A DNA stretch of 64,000 bases from Posidonia oceanica (lineage: Eukaryota > Streptophyta > Magnoliopsida > Alismatales > Posidoniaceae), in contig JAZBRS010000077.1 in NCBI GenBank assembly GCA_037176725.1, forward strand, positions 3,534,001 to 3,598,000, given 5' to 3'. The translations under genes were made by a program, and so were the position numbers. Shown piece after piece: positions 1 through 11,157 of this stretch. The notes beneath the pieces were generated by a model that was not told the origin of the DNA, did no database searches, and saw nothing but the letters and a program-made list of their open reading frames with translations. How positions within the stretch are numbered: position 1 is the first letter of the stretch; every line of letters starts with the position of its first letter.

Positions 1-177
1 CAGTTGCCTATTGGTTTCCCATTTGAGCTTTGTCCTCTCAGGACATATCAACTTGCTCATTTCTTTGATCTAGGCAAATATGGCAATCCTATGTTTGAGA
101 CTTCAACTTTTGTGGGGTTGAGATGGGCTACAAAATCCATACCTGAGCTGTCTCATTTTCCCTCCCCTACATTGTAA
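1..177 (+). CDS. C-terminal end of an unrecognised ORF (partial)
   Basis: The first frame is open from the window edge to a TAA at 175-177 and encodes 58 residues, ending with the peptide SHFPSPTL. I do not recognise the family. It lies just upstream of the tandem array and 3' LTR of a Tat/Ogre-like element. It could therefore be the end of an extra ORF of that element, which some Tat elements carry between pol and the 3' LTR, or a piece of flanking gene. The start is outside the window. A chance open frame of this length cannot be excluded. Confidence 0.3.
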   Translation, partial: QLPIGFPFELCPLRTYQLAHFFDLGKYGNPMFETSTFVGLRWATKSIPELSHFPSPTL

Positions 178-277
178 CTTGGCTTTTCAATGCTTAGCAC
201 TCGCACCTAGTTCGGGATACTGTGTTTTGCACAAGCACAGAATCCCAACCTATCCCATCACTGGTCGATAGGTCCGT

Positions 278-1235
278 TAACTTGTCATATCTATCTCCTT
301 ACAGTCGACAAGTCCATCTGAAACTTGTCATATCTCTCTTCCGGTTGACAAATCCATCTGAAACTTGTCATATCTCTCTTCTGGTCGACAAGTTCGTCTA
401 ATACTTGTTATATCTCCATCTAGTCGACAAATCCATTTGAAATTTGTCGTATCTCTTCCAGTCGACAAGTCTGTCTGAAACTTATCATGTCTCCCTTGCG
501 GTCGACAAGTCCATCTGAAATTTGTCATATCTTCCTTTTGGTCAACAAGTTCATCTAAAACTTGTCATATCTCCTTGCAGCCAACAAGTCCATCTGAAAC
601 TTGTCATTTCGCCTTGCGGTCGGCAAGTCCGTCTGAAACTTATCATATGTCCCTTCCAGTGGACAAGTCCATTTGAAACTTGTCATATCTCTTCCAGTTG
701 ACAAGTCCGTTTGAAACTTGTCATATCTCCCTTTCGATAGACAAGTCTATCTGAAACTTGTCATATCTCCTTGCTATCGACAAGTCTGTCTGAAACTTGT
801 TATATCTCCTCGTGATCGACAAGTTTGTCTAAAACTTGTCATATTTCCTTTCAATCGACAAGTCCATCTATAACTTGTCATATCTCTCTTCCAGTCAACA
901 AATCCGTCAAACTTGTCATATCTCCTCACGGTCGACATGTCCGTCTGAAACTTGTCATACCTCCTTGCAGTTGAGAAGTCCATTTGAAACTTGTTATATC
1001 TCCCTTTCGGTCGACAAATCCATCTGAAACTTGTCATATCTCCCTTCTAGTTGACAAGTCCGTCTGAAACTTGTCATACCTCCTTGCAGTCAACAAGTCC
1101 ATCTGAAACTAGTCATATATCTCTTCTAGTCAATAAGCCTGCAAGAAAGTTGTCATATCTCCCTTTCGGTCGACAAGTCTTCCAGGATCTTGTCACATCC
1201 CTCTCTTGGTCGACAAGTCTAAAACTTGTCTAATC
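278..1235 (+). repeat. 40-bp tandem repeat array in the 3'UTR of a Tat/Ogre-like element
   Basis: About 24 degenerate copies of a unit of about 40 bp. Each has the core GACAAGT, about nine bases, then ACTTGTC, and a spacer resembling ATATCTCCCTTCCGGTC. The two cores are perfect 7-bp inverted repeats in many copies. In the copy near 424-446 both arms changed together, to GACAAAT and ATTTGTC. The array ends about 300 bp before the polypurine tract and LTR. Variable tandem arrays at this position are known for plant Tat/Ogre elements. Confidence 0.85.
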
Positions 1236-1551
1236 TCTCTCTTGGGTTGACCACCATCTAACTATCAAGCTAACATCCTCAACTGTCATGGGATCTTCTC
1301 CAAACCTCTGCCATACCTTCGAGATTGGTATTCCTACTGCCTTAGCATCATACATCAACACCAGCATCAGCATCATACATCAGCATCAGCATTAGCATCT
1401 GCATAGGCAACAGGTCATGATTGTTGGTGAATCCTCCAAATAAATGACTCAAATCGAACAACAAAGCATCCTCAACGAGCTCCAGGCAGGGTGTCTCTTC
1501 AACCCTGAGCATCGATCTCACTTCCGTCGACCTCACTTAGGGAGGGGCATC
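1236..1551 (+). other. 3'UTR tail and polypurine tract before the LTR
   Basis: Non-coding stretch with repeated GCATCAGCATC-like words near 1350-1405. It ends in a purine tract, GGGAGGGGCATC (1540-1551), immediately before the LTR start. A clearly related sequence occurs in reverse orientation at 56273-56450, including matching CAACGAGTCATGA / CAACAGGTCATGA blocks and a tract GAGAGGGGCATC. The two sites are therefore 3' ends of related elements. The tract would prime plus-strand DNA synthesis. Confidence 0.65.
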
Positions 1552-2061
1552 TATAGACACCCTGATTTTGCGATCATCTGCCAACGAACTCCTAAAGAAT
1601 ATTTTATCTGACTACTCTAGGAAACTCTCCCATGCCTCCAATCACCCAATCCACTCACAATCACCCAACTCAACCCTTATTCCAAAGAGTGAAACTTTAG
1701 CCAAACATCTGTAGAAGCAAACCTCATACTAGATCAGGTGTAGTGAACTAGCGTAGGTCACAGGTGTGTGTCTCAGGCGCACATTCCCAATGCATATCAC
1801 TAGCACAAAGTCACAAGCGTAGTTTGCCCATATGGTGCCCTTGACCTAGTTTCACTACAAGGGACAAACTTATCATACCACTTGTTGACGTGAATTTCAA
1901 GGCTCATTTTTGGCTTTTACGGATCTAAGGTTGTTATTTGATGTGTTTGGAGCATCATACCCCCTTCCATACACAAAACCCAATCCAATCCCTTAATACC
2001 AATCCCAACCAATCATCTCACACCACTTTGTCATCCAACGGCTATTACACAACACCACACC

Positions 2062-2971
2062 TAGGGGTGTACATGGGTCGGGTTGGGTCGGGTTAAGGAT
2101 AAACCCACGACCCAATCCATATTGTTCGGGTTGGATAATTTTAGATTCATACCCAACCCATACCCAGTCTAGACCCAACCCAACCCGACCCACAAACTTC
2201 AGGTCGGGTCGGGTCAGTTTTCGGGTTTTATAGCACCTGAATTTTACACAAAAAAAGACATAGACTCATCCATTATTAATTACAAAAAAATGTTAACTAG
2301 CTCATCCATTATCAAAAGTCAGAAACTCTGGCATGTGATACATTAGTGTTGCTTAGCCATCTAACAACAATTTTCTCCAAGACTACAAGAGAATGGTGCT
2401 TAACCAGAGGACTGCAAAAATTGGAGGATAATTCATGGTTTACTGATCCAAAAAAAGCTAATAAAAGTATAGTTACTTAACAAACAAAAGTAGCTCCACT
2501 AGTATTGCCTGTGAAATATATACAAGTGTCAAGCATGAGAAGTGAAAAAAGAAGCTGTGTTTAATGCTACCAGCAAGCAGACTGTACAATCAAATTGATA
2601 CATGTTGAAGATTATACCCATAAAGATGGTATTAACAAGGAATTCCACTGTCGGGTATATATAGGTTGAAGATTAATATTGTCGGGTATTACAATCAAAT
2701 TAATACAGGTTGAAGATGTTTATAAATAAAAAATTATATATATAATATATATTTATAAATATAAATAATTAATATTATATATATATATACCTTCAGGTTC
2801 GGGTCGGATCGGGTAACCCATGCCTGGAACCCATACCCAACCCAGAAAGTTCGGGTTTGGGATTTTCTAACCCATACCCAACCCATGATAAAAAAAAAAC
2901 CGACCCAACCCAACCCATACGGGTCGGGTTGGTTCGGTTTTTGGGTCAACCTGGACCCATGTACACTCCTA
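2062..2971. mobile_element. Non-autonomous hAT transposon (910 bp)
   Basis: The terminal inverted repeats begin TAGGGGTGTACATGGGTC at 2062 and end GACCCATGTACACTCCTA at 2971, with one mismatch near the tip. Flanking 8-bp target duplications ACCACACC are perfect (2054-2061 and 2972-2979), as is typical of hAT elements. The subterminal regions (about 2080-2215 and 2785-2945) are packed with GGGTCGGGTTGGG-type words, inverted between the two ends. The centre is AT-rich with no transposase ORF, so it would need a transposase in trans. It sits inside a Tat LTR, directly upstream of a TATA box. Confidence 0.92.
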
Positions 2972-2979
2972 ACCACACC

Positions 2980-2986
2980 TATAAAA
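2980..2986 (+). promoter_or_regulatory. TATA box of the Tat-type LTR
   Basis: TATAAAA follows the right target duplication of the hAT insertion without a gap. A pyrimidine-rich stretch starts about 30 bp downstream (near 3010), as expected for an LTR transcription start. Confidence 0.55.
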
Positions 2987-4426
2987 CATGCACATACCGC
3001 CCATGACAAGGGTCCTCTCTCCTTTTTCGGGCTTCAAGCTTTTGGATCTTCTTCTTCCTCTAGCTTCCTCTTCTGCTCTCCTTCTTCTCCTCATTTGACC
3101 TGAGTGACCAGTGCGTTGAGCGTTGGAGAGTGAGAGCACCTTAAGCGAGGCAAGTGAGAGCCACCTTCACATCCCTTCCACCACCACAATCCATCCACAC
3201 CCTCACACCAGCCCCATCGTAGCCCAAAGCACAGAGGCAGTAGCCACTTGAAGCATCCTGGAGGAGCCCAGACGTGAGTGGCCGTCGTGAACCAAGGAGG
3301 AACAAGCACAGAGCTCTATATACTAGGTTCTTTCTCTCACTCCAACCTCAGTTACGTAGGCATCCTTTACTGCATTAACATTACAATGCCTCCGTATTCA
3401 ACTGGTTGACTGATGTCTTGCTTCGTCCTAGCTTATTTGGCTTGCTGTAGGTAATGAGTTCTCTTAGTTCTCTGGTTTTTCTCGCTGCTCTTTCTGCAAT
3501 GCATTTGTGATTCATCGTTTTCCTCTTCGCACCTCCTCCCTCTTCAATCCCAGAGCCCACCTAAGGTGGTCCTAGCCTTGGGACTCTCGTAGTCTGATCA
3601 TCCATGAAAGTATGGAGGTAGGACCCATGTGGGTTCCAAGTGACGAAGATGGGTCGATTTATTCATGCTTACTTTGATTTGGTTTTAATTCGATTATGTT
3701 GTCTTCTTACGTTGGTTTACATCGTTCCTAGATGCCTTACTTCTTTTCTAGGATTTTGGTTTGTGAGTTTGAATTGTGTACAATGACCAATGACTGCCAG
3801 AGCTAGAATAGAGGTTTTGGGCGTGTCGAGTGGGCGCAGGTATCCCGCATGGGTATCCAATGCTAGTCTCCAACGTGGATTACCAACGTGGTTTGCCTAC
3901 ATGGTCCCCTAGCCCATTTCCTTGCAGTCGCAGTGGAGCACCTCTTCTGTTTTAATGATTCTCTCCTCTTTAGATTCCTACTTCTGGATTTCTTCCTCCA
4001 CATGTTTTCTTATGCTTGCATAGCATCTTGCATTGATCTCTTTTGCATTCGTTTGTTGCCTTTGTCTATTTCCCTTTTGTCACACACATGAGTGGTCAAA
4101 CATAGAGAAGCCGATGTTGTCGAACATACTAGGATGCCTAGCCCCTTCCCCATACATAACAGGAGTACTTACCCCTTCTCTGACTGTGAGGACCTTGTGT
4201 GCTTCGTCCATTGGCATTGGAGTCTTGCATTTTTGTTTTCACTTTTGATTGCTTGCAATTTTCCTCGTCTCCCGCTTTAAGTAGACTAGGTGGCGAGTCC
4301 TTCCTTATCCCTCTCTTTTTTTCTTTGCTTGGTGTTTTTGAATTGAGATCCGGCTCGGAGATGTCTCCCTTTCATGGCCTTTGGTGTGCGGCTTCATCCC
4401 GTGCCCCGATTTTCTTGCCATGGTCA

Positions 4427-5348
4427 TAATTTATTTTTTACAGGTGTAGATTAGAAGTTGGATTTTTGACTAGTGCATATAGAAAAGCTACTCAACCACA
4501 CATCAAGGATCTTGGGTAAATATTCTATTCAAGAATTATTAATAAAGTTATAGCATTTTGATTATAAAATTGAATTTGGATTCAATAATGATATTAAAAG
4601 AAAAGAATATGTACATTTATTAGGAGGGTGATGACCGAGGTCATTATAGTTTTGATATTTAGTTGTTAGTTATAAAACCAATGACTCATTTGAAGTTTAC
4701 CTCATTTTACTTATTATGAGCTAACATGCATCTCAAGTAGTTATTATTATATTATTTTATTTTATTTAAAATATATAAATATTTTAATGAACTTTCTTAT
4801 CAAATATTAGTGTATTCTTTTATTTATTTAATAATATATATTTATTTCAGTTAATCTTATTGTCAAATAATGGTGCATGCTAATAATATATTTTATTATT
4901 TAATAATATTTAATTATTTTATTAGTCTTTATTTTAAAATAATCATATACTATAACAATTAAATTATTTATATAGTACTTACGGTATTTTCGGTAAACTT
5001 TGTTATCAAATAATGTTTATGATAATACTATATTTTATTTATTAATAATCAAATAATGTTTATTACATTGGTGCATTATTATTTTATCAAAAATTGTTTC
5101 TTATATTGGTGCATTATAAATTTTATTTTATTTATTAAATAATTATAATATTTTTAATAAACTTTATTTTCAAATAATAGTGCATGAAAATATTTATTTA
5201 CAAATATATATGATCTCTTTTTAATTTCACACATTTGAAATTCAATTCCTCACTATTTCCATAAAATACGCAAACACCAAGAAATAAGTCAAAGGAAAAT
5301 TAAATTCCCTTACTTTCTACGGAAACTCAATTCGTCTCAATTCCCTTT
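4427..5348. other. AT-rich DNA without a recognisable gene
   Basis: Very AT-rich, with loosely repeated phrases of the form TCAAATAATGGTGCAT or TCAAATAATGTTTAT between about 4795 and 5175. I see no coding potential and no intact transposon end. It separates the Tat LTR from the copia element. Confidence 0.6.
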
Positions 5349-6399
5349 TGTAGGATCAAGAGGCTTCACTAGAGGGGGTGAATAGTGAATTTAAGAACAA
5401 TGGCAAAAATTAAGTAATTTTAATAATCTCAAGCAAATAGCAAGTAAATGAGTAGAACAGAAGAGTTGAAACTTAAATAATAAACATGCAAAGAAAGGGA
5501 TGAGAGAGATTGAAGTGCTCAAGTAATTTATAGTGGTTCAACCTCCCCGATTTAGTCCACTCTTCGAGAATCACTTGAGACTTTCCCTATTTTGATCTTG
5601 TTACCTGGCCAAGATCCCGCCGCTACAAATCTTGACGAACCCTCGCCAAGCCTCGCAAAAAATCACAATGTTGAGCTCCTCACAGCCTGAGAAGCAATAA
5701 ACCTTGAATTGTTACAAGTTGACTCTTTTCTATAATCTCCCAGACTCTTTTCTATAATCTCCCGAACTCTTTTGGCAAAGTAGAAGGATGGGAATGAAGC
5801 ACTCTTGCTCAAATGGGATAAACACAAGATGGGAGTGGAATGCTTAAAAACAACTTTCAAAGTGATAGGATTTGAAGCTTTAGTATATGTGTGTTTGATG
5901 TGCAATAAGCTTAGGATTACTTCAGTACTAAACATAGGTTTAAGGGGATCCTATTTATAGGAATAAAATAATTTTGACATGTGTTAAATACCTTCATTTT
6001 TCTCTTTAACGTTCACAAACAACTAGTAGTTCGACATACCGAAATTCTTCGGTCTCTCTTGGGTTCATGGGTATTCCTATTTTTCTAGGATTTTGACATG
6101 TTTGGGACATCTTTACACATCCTAGATATTACAAAAAAAGAAATGAAAAATTACATCAATGATTTTACAATAAACTCAAATGCATTCTTTTGGTCTTGAT
6201 TTTCTTTGATTTCTCTTTGAGTTCTTCCAGATGTCTCCATGTTTCTTCCTTCATGGTATGTATCTTCCTTGTGAGCCCTTTCTTGGAGTTTCTTTACTTT
6301 ATACTCTAAGCATTTCTCACATAGTAATATTAGTCTGAAAAACAATATACATGACTTTGTTATCATCAAAATAAAATATTTAAGTGTATATTTCCAACA
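5349..6399 (-). repeat. 3' LTR of the copia element
   Basis: Read on the minus strand it starts TGTTGGAAATATACAC and ends CTTGATCCTACA. It matches 9371-10561 throughout but lacks about 0.2 kb around the TTCGG..CCGAA word cluster (join near 6030-6050), which suggests deletion between word copies. A TATAAATAG box lies on the minus strand at 5951-5959. Confidence 0.85.
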
Positions 6400-6417
6400 A
6401 TCTCCTCCTTTTTTAGG
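6400..6417 (-). other. Polypurine tract of the copia element
   Basis: On the minus strand the 18 bases are CCTAAAAAAGGAGGAGAT, directly before the LTR start TGTTGG. This is the expected plus-strand primer site. Confidence 0.75.
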
Positions 6418-8117
6418 ATAACAAAAACCACAAATATTTCAAAACTATAGAAATAGCTCCCCCTTGGAATATGCATGAAGATATGTCAATGAAAACCTCA
6501 ATGCTCCCCTAACTATATGAGTCAAATATAAAATATCAAAAATATATAATCTAAGTTAGAAACACAAAAATTGTTTAACCAATGACTCATGCACCCTTTT
6601 ATCTTACATTAAGATGATAATCTCAAAACATAACTTTGGAATACCTATCTCTATTCTTCTCCCCTTTTTGTCATAAGCAAAAAGAATAGAAGGCATAAAT
6701 CTAAAGAAATATAACCAATATAAGCAAGAGCATTATCAAATAGTAAATAAGAATCATCAAAATCATCTTTATAAGGTAATTGATATTCAATAAGCATCCA
6801 AATCAACTTTTATAAGATTTTCAATAAAAATCATCAAAACCAAAATCACTTTTATTCAATCAAAAATCAACTTTTATGAGATGTTCAATCAGAATCAACT
6901 TCATATGGCAAAATAAATTTTTTATAAGATACCAATTGATAGATCTATACCAATTTGTTAGATCAATAGATCATGGTAAGCTCCCCCTTACACCAATCAA
7001 GGGTAAAGAGAAAAAACAAATATTCAATAAACTTGAGATTCATCGATTTTTATAAGAGATATTCAAAAAATATATGATGGAAAGAAATTCAATATGCTCC
7101 CCCTATCAACAAGCATGGATAAAGAAAATTTTCATAAAACTTCTCCTTTCAACAAGCATGTGTAAAAGGAATAGTTCAATGAAATTCCATACACATCATA
7201 GTAAAAAATGTATCATTGTAAGCAAAGACACAAACTCAAATTTTAAGTATTGATTTTAGTAACATCATGAGTAATAATGAAATCTCTCATTTCCTTTTTG
7301 ACATGAACAAAAAGTTATAACCAGACATTAACACCATCATGATAGAGAATCGCATTAATCTATAATCCATACATGATCAAAAATAAAACACTATAGCTCA
7401 TAATTGGATAAGATATGTCAATCAAGCTCAATCACATAAGATTTCTTCATTTGGTTCAATGATGCATATAATAATTCAAAATTTTAATCAAAAGTGTAAG
7501 ATACCAATAATTAGAATGATCATAAGCCATAGTTAACATTTCAAATATTAAAAAAAAATTGCAATAAACCAATAATTTATTTTGAATTAAAAAATTCAAA
7601 CTGCCAGACATTTCAGTAGACCGAAACAATTCAGCAGACCGAAATTTGGGTAAGAACTTAAAGCACATGATAATTCAAGAAAATTGAGATAAAATTTTAT
7701 AAAATCATGATAATTGAATTTGAGATATATTCTATCCAAAAAAAAAATTCATTAAGCAATAAATTTAAAACAATTAAAACATCATTTTTAATGGGATTTC
7801 TAATATTTGTCAATGACTAATAGTCCCATGTTCCTTTTCCTTCTTGGAGAAATCAAACACCTACATTAAGTAGAGACTTTAGTACCCACTTAATTTTGGG
7901 TCCAAAACTATTAGTCATAGGAATCCACTTATTTTTTTACTTTTGGATTCCATCTTCCATTTTCTATTTTCTTAATGACAAATTCATATTTTTCATTATT
8001 TTTAACTCTAACAAAACCATTTTCATATGGAATAATTTTTCTAGGCACATTTTCACTTCTATGTTTCCTTTCATCAAAAAATTTCCTCTTATGTGTAAGC
8101 TTACTAACATCATTAAG
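6418..8117 (-). other. Internal non-coding remnant of the copia element
   Basis: AT-rich interior lying where pol would be expected, without any pol domain. It has recurring phrases such as AGCTCCCCCTT and GCTCCCCCTATCAACAAGC (near 6970, 7100 and 7140) and a TTCAGTAGACCGAAA..TTCAGCAGACCGAAA pair at 7610-7640 that echoes the TTCGG/CCGAA words of the LTR. Confidence 0.55.
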
Positions 8118-9317
8118 TCAATTTTCACTTTTAAACTTTAATGATGTAATGTCATTATCTAAAATATCAATTTTACCTTTCACGATATTCAATTCATTTT
8201 TCAAGTTATCATTTTTTATTTCAAATGCTTTATTCTTATATTTCAATTCATCATTTTCATTTGAGATCAATTCTTTTTCAAAAGATATATCCATAAAGCT
8301 TTTGTTTATACTTTTGTATTTACCATTCAAAGATCTATATCTTAAATAAAGCTCATTAAAAGTATCAAGTAAATCTTCCATAGAAAAATCTTCAATATTA
8401 TCTAAAGAAGATACCTCACTAGATGTAGCCATAAAGCATGAGTGAGCTACTTCACCATCGGATGAACTTTCTTCATCGGTTGAACTATCATCCCAAGTTG
8501 CTTGAAGTGCCTTCTTTTTCTTGATTTTTCCTTTGTTCTTTTTATCCTTCTTTTGATTTCTTCTTTCCTTTAAAAAATACTTGAATTTGTGAGAGATGAG
8601 AGCAATGTCATCCTCTGAATCATCCGACTCGAAAGAGGTTTTGAATGCCATACTCTTCTTTATTAGAACATCCTCAATTTCCTTCTCTTTCATGTGGACT
8701 TCATATAAAGTAAGATTTCCAATGAAATCTTCAAGGGAATATGTTGAGAGATCCTTTGTTTCCTCGATTGCGGTGGTCTTCTTCTCCCAATCTGGAGTAA
8801 GAGAACTAAGTATTTTTCTAACTAAATCACTCAAAGAATAACTTTTACCAAGAGATTGCAAATTGTTAATGATCTCACTAAATCTTGTAAACATATCACC
8901 AATAGATTTATAAGGTTGCATTTTAAACATTTCATATTTATGAACAAGCATATTTATTTTAGTTTCTTTTACTTAACTTGTTCCTTCACGAGTAACTTCT
9001 AAAACATGCCAAGTTTCATGAGATGTACTACAATTACAAATACGATTAAATTGATCTTTATTTATAGCACAAAACAAGGCATTTAACCCCTTAACATCTA
9101 AAGTAGTTAAATTTCTCTCATTTTCATTCCACTTCTTATAATACTTTTTACTAGGAGTGTAACAATTTACAACTACATTCCATAAATCAAGATTAATTGA
9201 TTTTAAATATATAACCATTCTATATTTCCAATAGTTATAATTGTTTTCGTAAAAAAATGGTGGTCTATAAGTACTTTGACCTTCAATAATGCTAGTGTTA
9301 AATAAACAAGAAGCCAT
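8118..9317 (-). pseudogene. Ty1/copia gag (split by an in-frame stop)
   Basis: A structural protein gene of a copia retrotransposon. The first part (9317-8973, starting MASCLFNTS) has the N-terminal copia Gag signature: a RPPFFYENNYNYWKYRM segment near residues 18-34 and the LWNVV motif. It stops at a TAA at 8970-8972. The same frame continues with NMLVHKYEMFKMQP and a UBN2-type Gag core to residue 277 of the second part (8951-8118). That part ends in a lysine-rich stretch, an acidic serine-rich stretch and a coiled-coil-like tail. I see no CCHC zinc knuckle. Start chosen at 9317, the first ATG after the PBS. Gag would assemble particles; the stop would prevent full-length product. Confidence 0.8.
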
Positions 9318-9357
9318 ATCTAGAAAATGATTAAATCTTAATCCTAAATGAACAAAA

Positions 9358-9368
9358 CTCTAATACCA
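9358..9368 (-). other. Primer binding site of the copia element
   Basis: Minus-strand TGGTATTAGAG differs by one base from TGGTATCAGAG, the usual plant site complementary to initiator tRNA-Met. It starts two bases after the 5' LTR. Confidence 0.75.
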
Positions 9369-9370
9369 AA

Positions 9371-10561
9371 TGTATGATCGAGATGCTTCACTAGAGGAAG
9401 GTGAATAGTGAATTTAAGAATAATGACAGAAATTAAGTAAATTTAATAATCTCGAGCAAATAGCAAGTAAATGAATAGAACAGAGGAGTTGAAACTTAAA
9501 CAATAAACATGCAAAGACGGGGATGAGAGAAATTGAAGTGCTCAAGTAATTTATAGTAGTTCAGCCTTCTCGACTTAATCCACTTTTCGAGAACCTCTCG
9601 AGAGTTTCACTATTTTGATCTTGTTACCTAACCAAGATCTTGCCGCTACAAACCTTAACAAACCCTCGCCAAGCCCCGTAAAAAACCGTGGTGTTGCGCT
9701 CCTCACAGCCCGAGAAGCAATAAGCCTTGAATTGTTACAACTTGACTCTTTTCTATAATCTCCCAAACTCTTTTGACAAGGTAGAAGGATGGGTATGAGG
9801 CACTCTTGCTCAAATGGGATAAACACAAGATGGGAGTGGAATGCTTGACAACAACTCTCAAAGTGATAGGATTTGAAGCTTTTAGTATATGTGTGTTTGA
9901 TGTGCAATAAGCTTAGAATTACTTCAGTATTAAACATGAGTGTAAGGGGATCCTATTTATAAGAATAAAATAATTTTGACATGTGTTAAATACCTTCATT
10001 TTTCTCTCTAACGTTCACAAACGGCTAGTAGTTCGGCATACCGAAATTCATCGATCGCTCATTTTGCCGTTAACATTCACAAAAATCGGCTAATTCGATA
10101 TACTGAAATGTTTCGGTGTGCCGAATGTGCTTCTGTTGTGAACCCATACTCCAGATTTCGGTATACCGAAGTTTTACGGTATGTCGATTCTGTTATTTGT
10201 TATGAACTCTGATTTCCCCAAATTTCAATACACCAAAATTATTCAGTCTGCCGAAATTAACCCTTGAACCTATTTTTAAGGATTTTTCTAAAGTTCTCTC
10301 TTGGTTTCATGGGTATTCCTATTTTTCTAGGATTTTGACATGTTTGGGAGATCTTTACACATCCTAGATGTTACAAAAAGAGAAATGAAAAATTACATCA
10401 ATGATTTTACAATAAACTCAAACGTATTCTTTTGGTCTTGATTTTCTTTGATTTCTATTTGAGTTCTTCTAGATGTCTCCACGTTTCTTCTTTCATGGTA
10501 TGTATCTTCCTTGTGAGCCATTTCTTGAAGTTTCTTCACTTCTCTAAGCATTTCTCACATA
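9371..10561 (-). repeat. 5' LTR of the copia element, outer end missing
   Basis: Homologous to 5349-6399 up to CATTTCTCACATAG, where similarity stops abruptly; the last about 75 bp of the partner LTR are absent. A TATAAATA box lies on the minus strand at 9954-9961. The region 10026-10255 holds a cluster of TTCGG..CCGAA dyads, including the perfect palindrome TTCGGTATACCGAA. Confidence 0.8.
10026..10255. repeat. TTCGG..CCGAA dyad cluster in the copia LTR
   Basis: Five or more imperfect copies of a 12-14 bp dyad: TTCGGCATACCGAA, TTCGGTGTGCCGAA, TTCGGTATACCGAA, and decayed forms such as TTCAGTCTGCCGAA. The partner LTR retains only about two (6018-6045). The same words recur in the LTRs of the unrelated gypsy elements A and B. 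Confidence 0.75.
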
Positions 10562-10818
10562 GACTTCGGGATCTCAATTCCAATCAAATTTTGTGCACAA
10601 ACATACCCGAAATGTCAATCCTAAGAAATGAAATTAAAGATAGAAGACATGATACTACGTCAAGGGTTGATGCATCAAAGAACGTGAACACCCATGATAT
10701 AAAAGAAGCCACTCAAGGTGAAGAAAACTTTAGCATGGAGTACGATAAAATTAATGAAGATTTAGTACTAGGCTTAAATGTGAGAGCAAGCGCAGGAAGT
10801 GAAAAGCAGAGAGTTTAA
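10562..10818 (+). other. Exon-like open reading frame of unknown family
   Basis: Immediately after the truncated copia LTR the + strand is open to TAA at 10816-10818. The product is charged and hydrophilic (about 85 residues, with a stretch NEIKDRRHDTTSRVDASK), unlike transposon proteins I know. It may be a relic of a host gene exon interrupted by the copia element. The frame also runs back into the LTR, so no start can be assigned. Function unknown. Confidence 0.25.
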
Positions 10819-11001
10819 TTTTAAAGATGGGGAAGCAATGGAACATTCTCATGTTGGAAGTTCGGTCATCCTAGACGTAGACAAAGATCAGATGCAGGTA
10901 GTGCTCAAAGGGAAAGCATGTGAGTAGCAATAACACTTCATTCTCCAATTTGAGCATGTGAGTTGCTTCATATATAAATAATTAGAGTGACGATCACCTA
11001 A

Positions 11002-11157
11002 GAACAAGCAAAGTTGGCAGTTTCACAGAAGAGTCAAGCTTCTCGAATAAAACTCGAGCAGTATAAAGCTACCCATGGAGGACGAATCTGGCTATGTTAC
11101 AACAAATTACTGAAGAAAATAAAGAGGGCAGAAGCAACATTATTTGGCATATTGCAG
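11002..11157 (+). other. Exon-like frame ending at a splice donor
   Basis: A 52-codon open stretch follows a TAA at 10999-11001 and ends precisely at TTGCAG|GTAAGAAT (donor at 11158), a strong donor context. The encoded peptide is basic and amphipathic, with NKLLKKIKRAEATLFGILQ at its end. Together with 10562-10818 it may be a degraded host gene. I do not recognise it. Confidence 0.25.

Larger units (their letters stand above)
1552..4426 (+). repeat. 3' LTR of a Tat/Ogre-like Ty3/gypsy element, interrupted by a hAT element
   Basis: Starts at TATAGACACCC, a one-base variant of the TGTAGACACCCC start seen at 58245, directly after a polypurine tract. It is judged to end near GCCATGGTCA at 4426. 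About 1.96 kb remain after removing the hAT insertion and one target copy. The 3' part carries a block shared by all four Tat-type LTRs here: CCTTCCCC near 4144, then AACAGGAGT..CTTACC, then CTCGTCTCCCGCTTTAAGTAG and GTGGCGAGTCC (about 4265-4303). The 5' LTR and body lie to the left of the window. The outer boundary is approximate because no TSD can be checked. Confidence 0.65.
5349..10561 (-). mobile_element. Non-autonomous Ty1/copia retrotransposon, gag only
   Basis: Two related LTRs (5349-6399 and 9371-10561) flank about 3 kb. Orientation is minus: the PBS lies left of the right LTR (9358-9368), the polypurine tract right of the left LTR (6400-6417), and gag reads leftward. No protease, integrase, reverse transcriptase or RNase H is recognisable. 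The only trace beyond gag is a short stretch near 7890-7920 reading FGPK in the minus frame, resembling the spacer that precedes the copia protease. The right LTR lacks about 75 bp of its outer end, so the element is truncated at 10561/10562 and a TSD cannot be tested. Confidence 0.85.
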
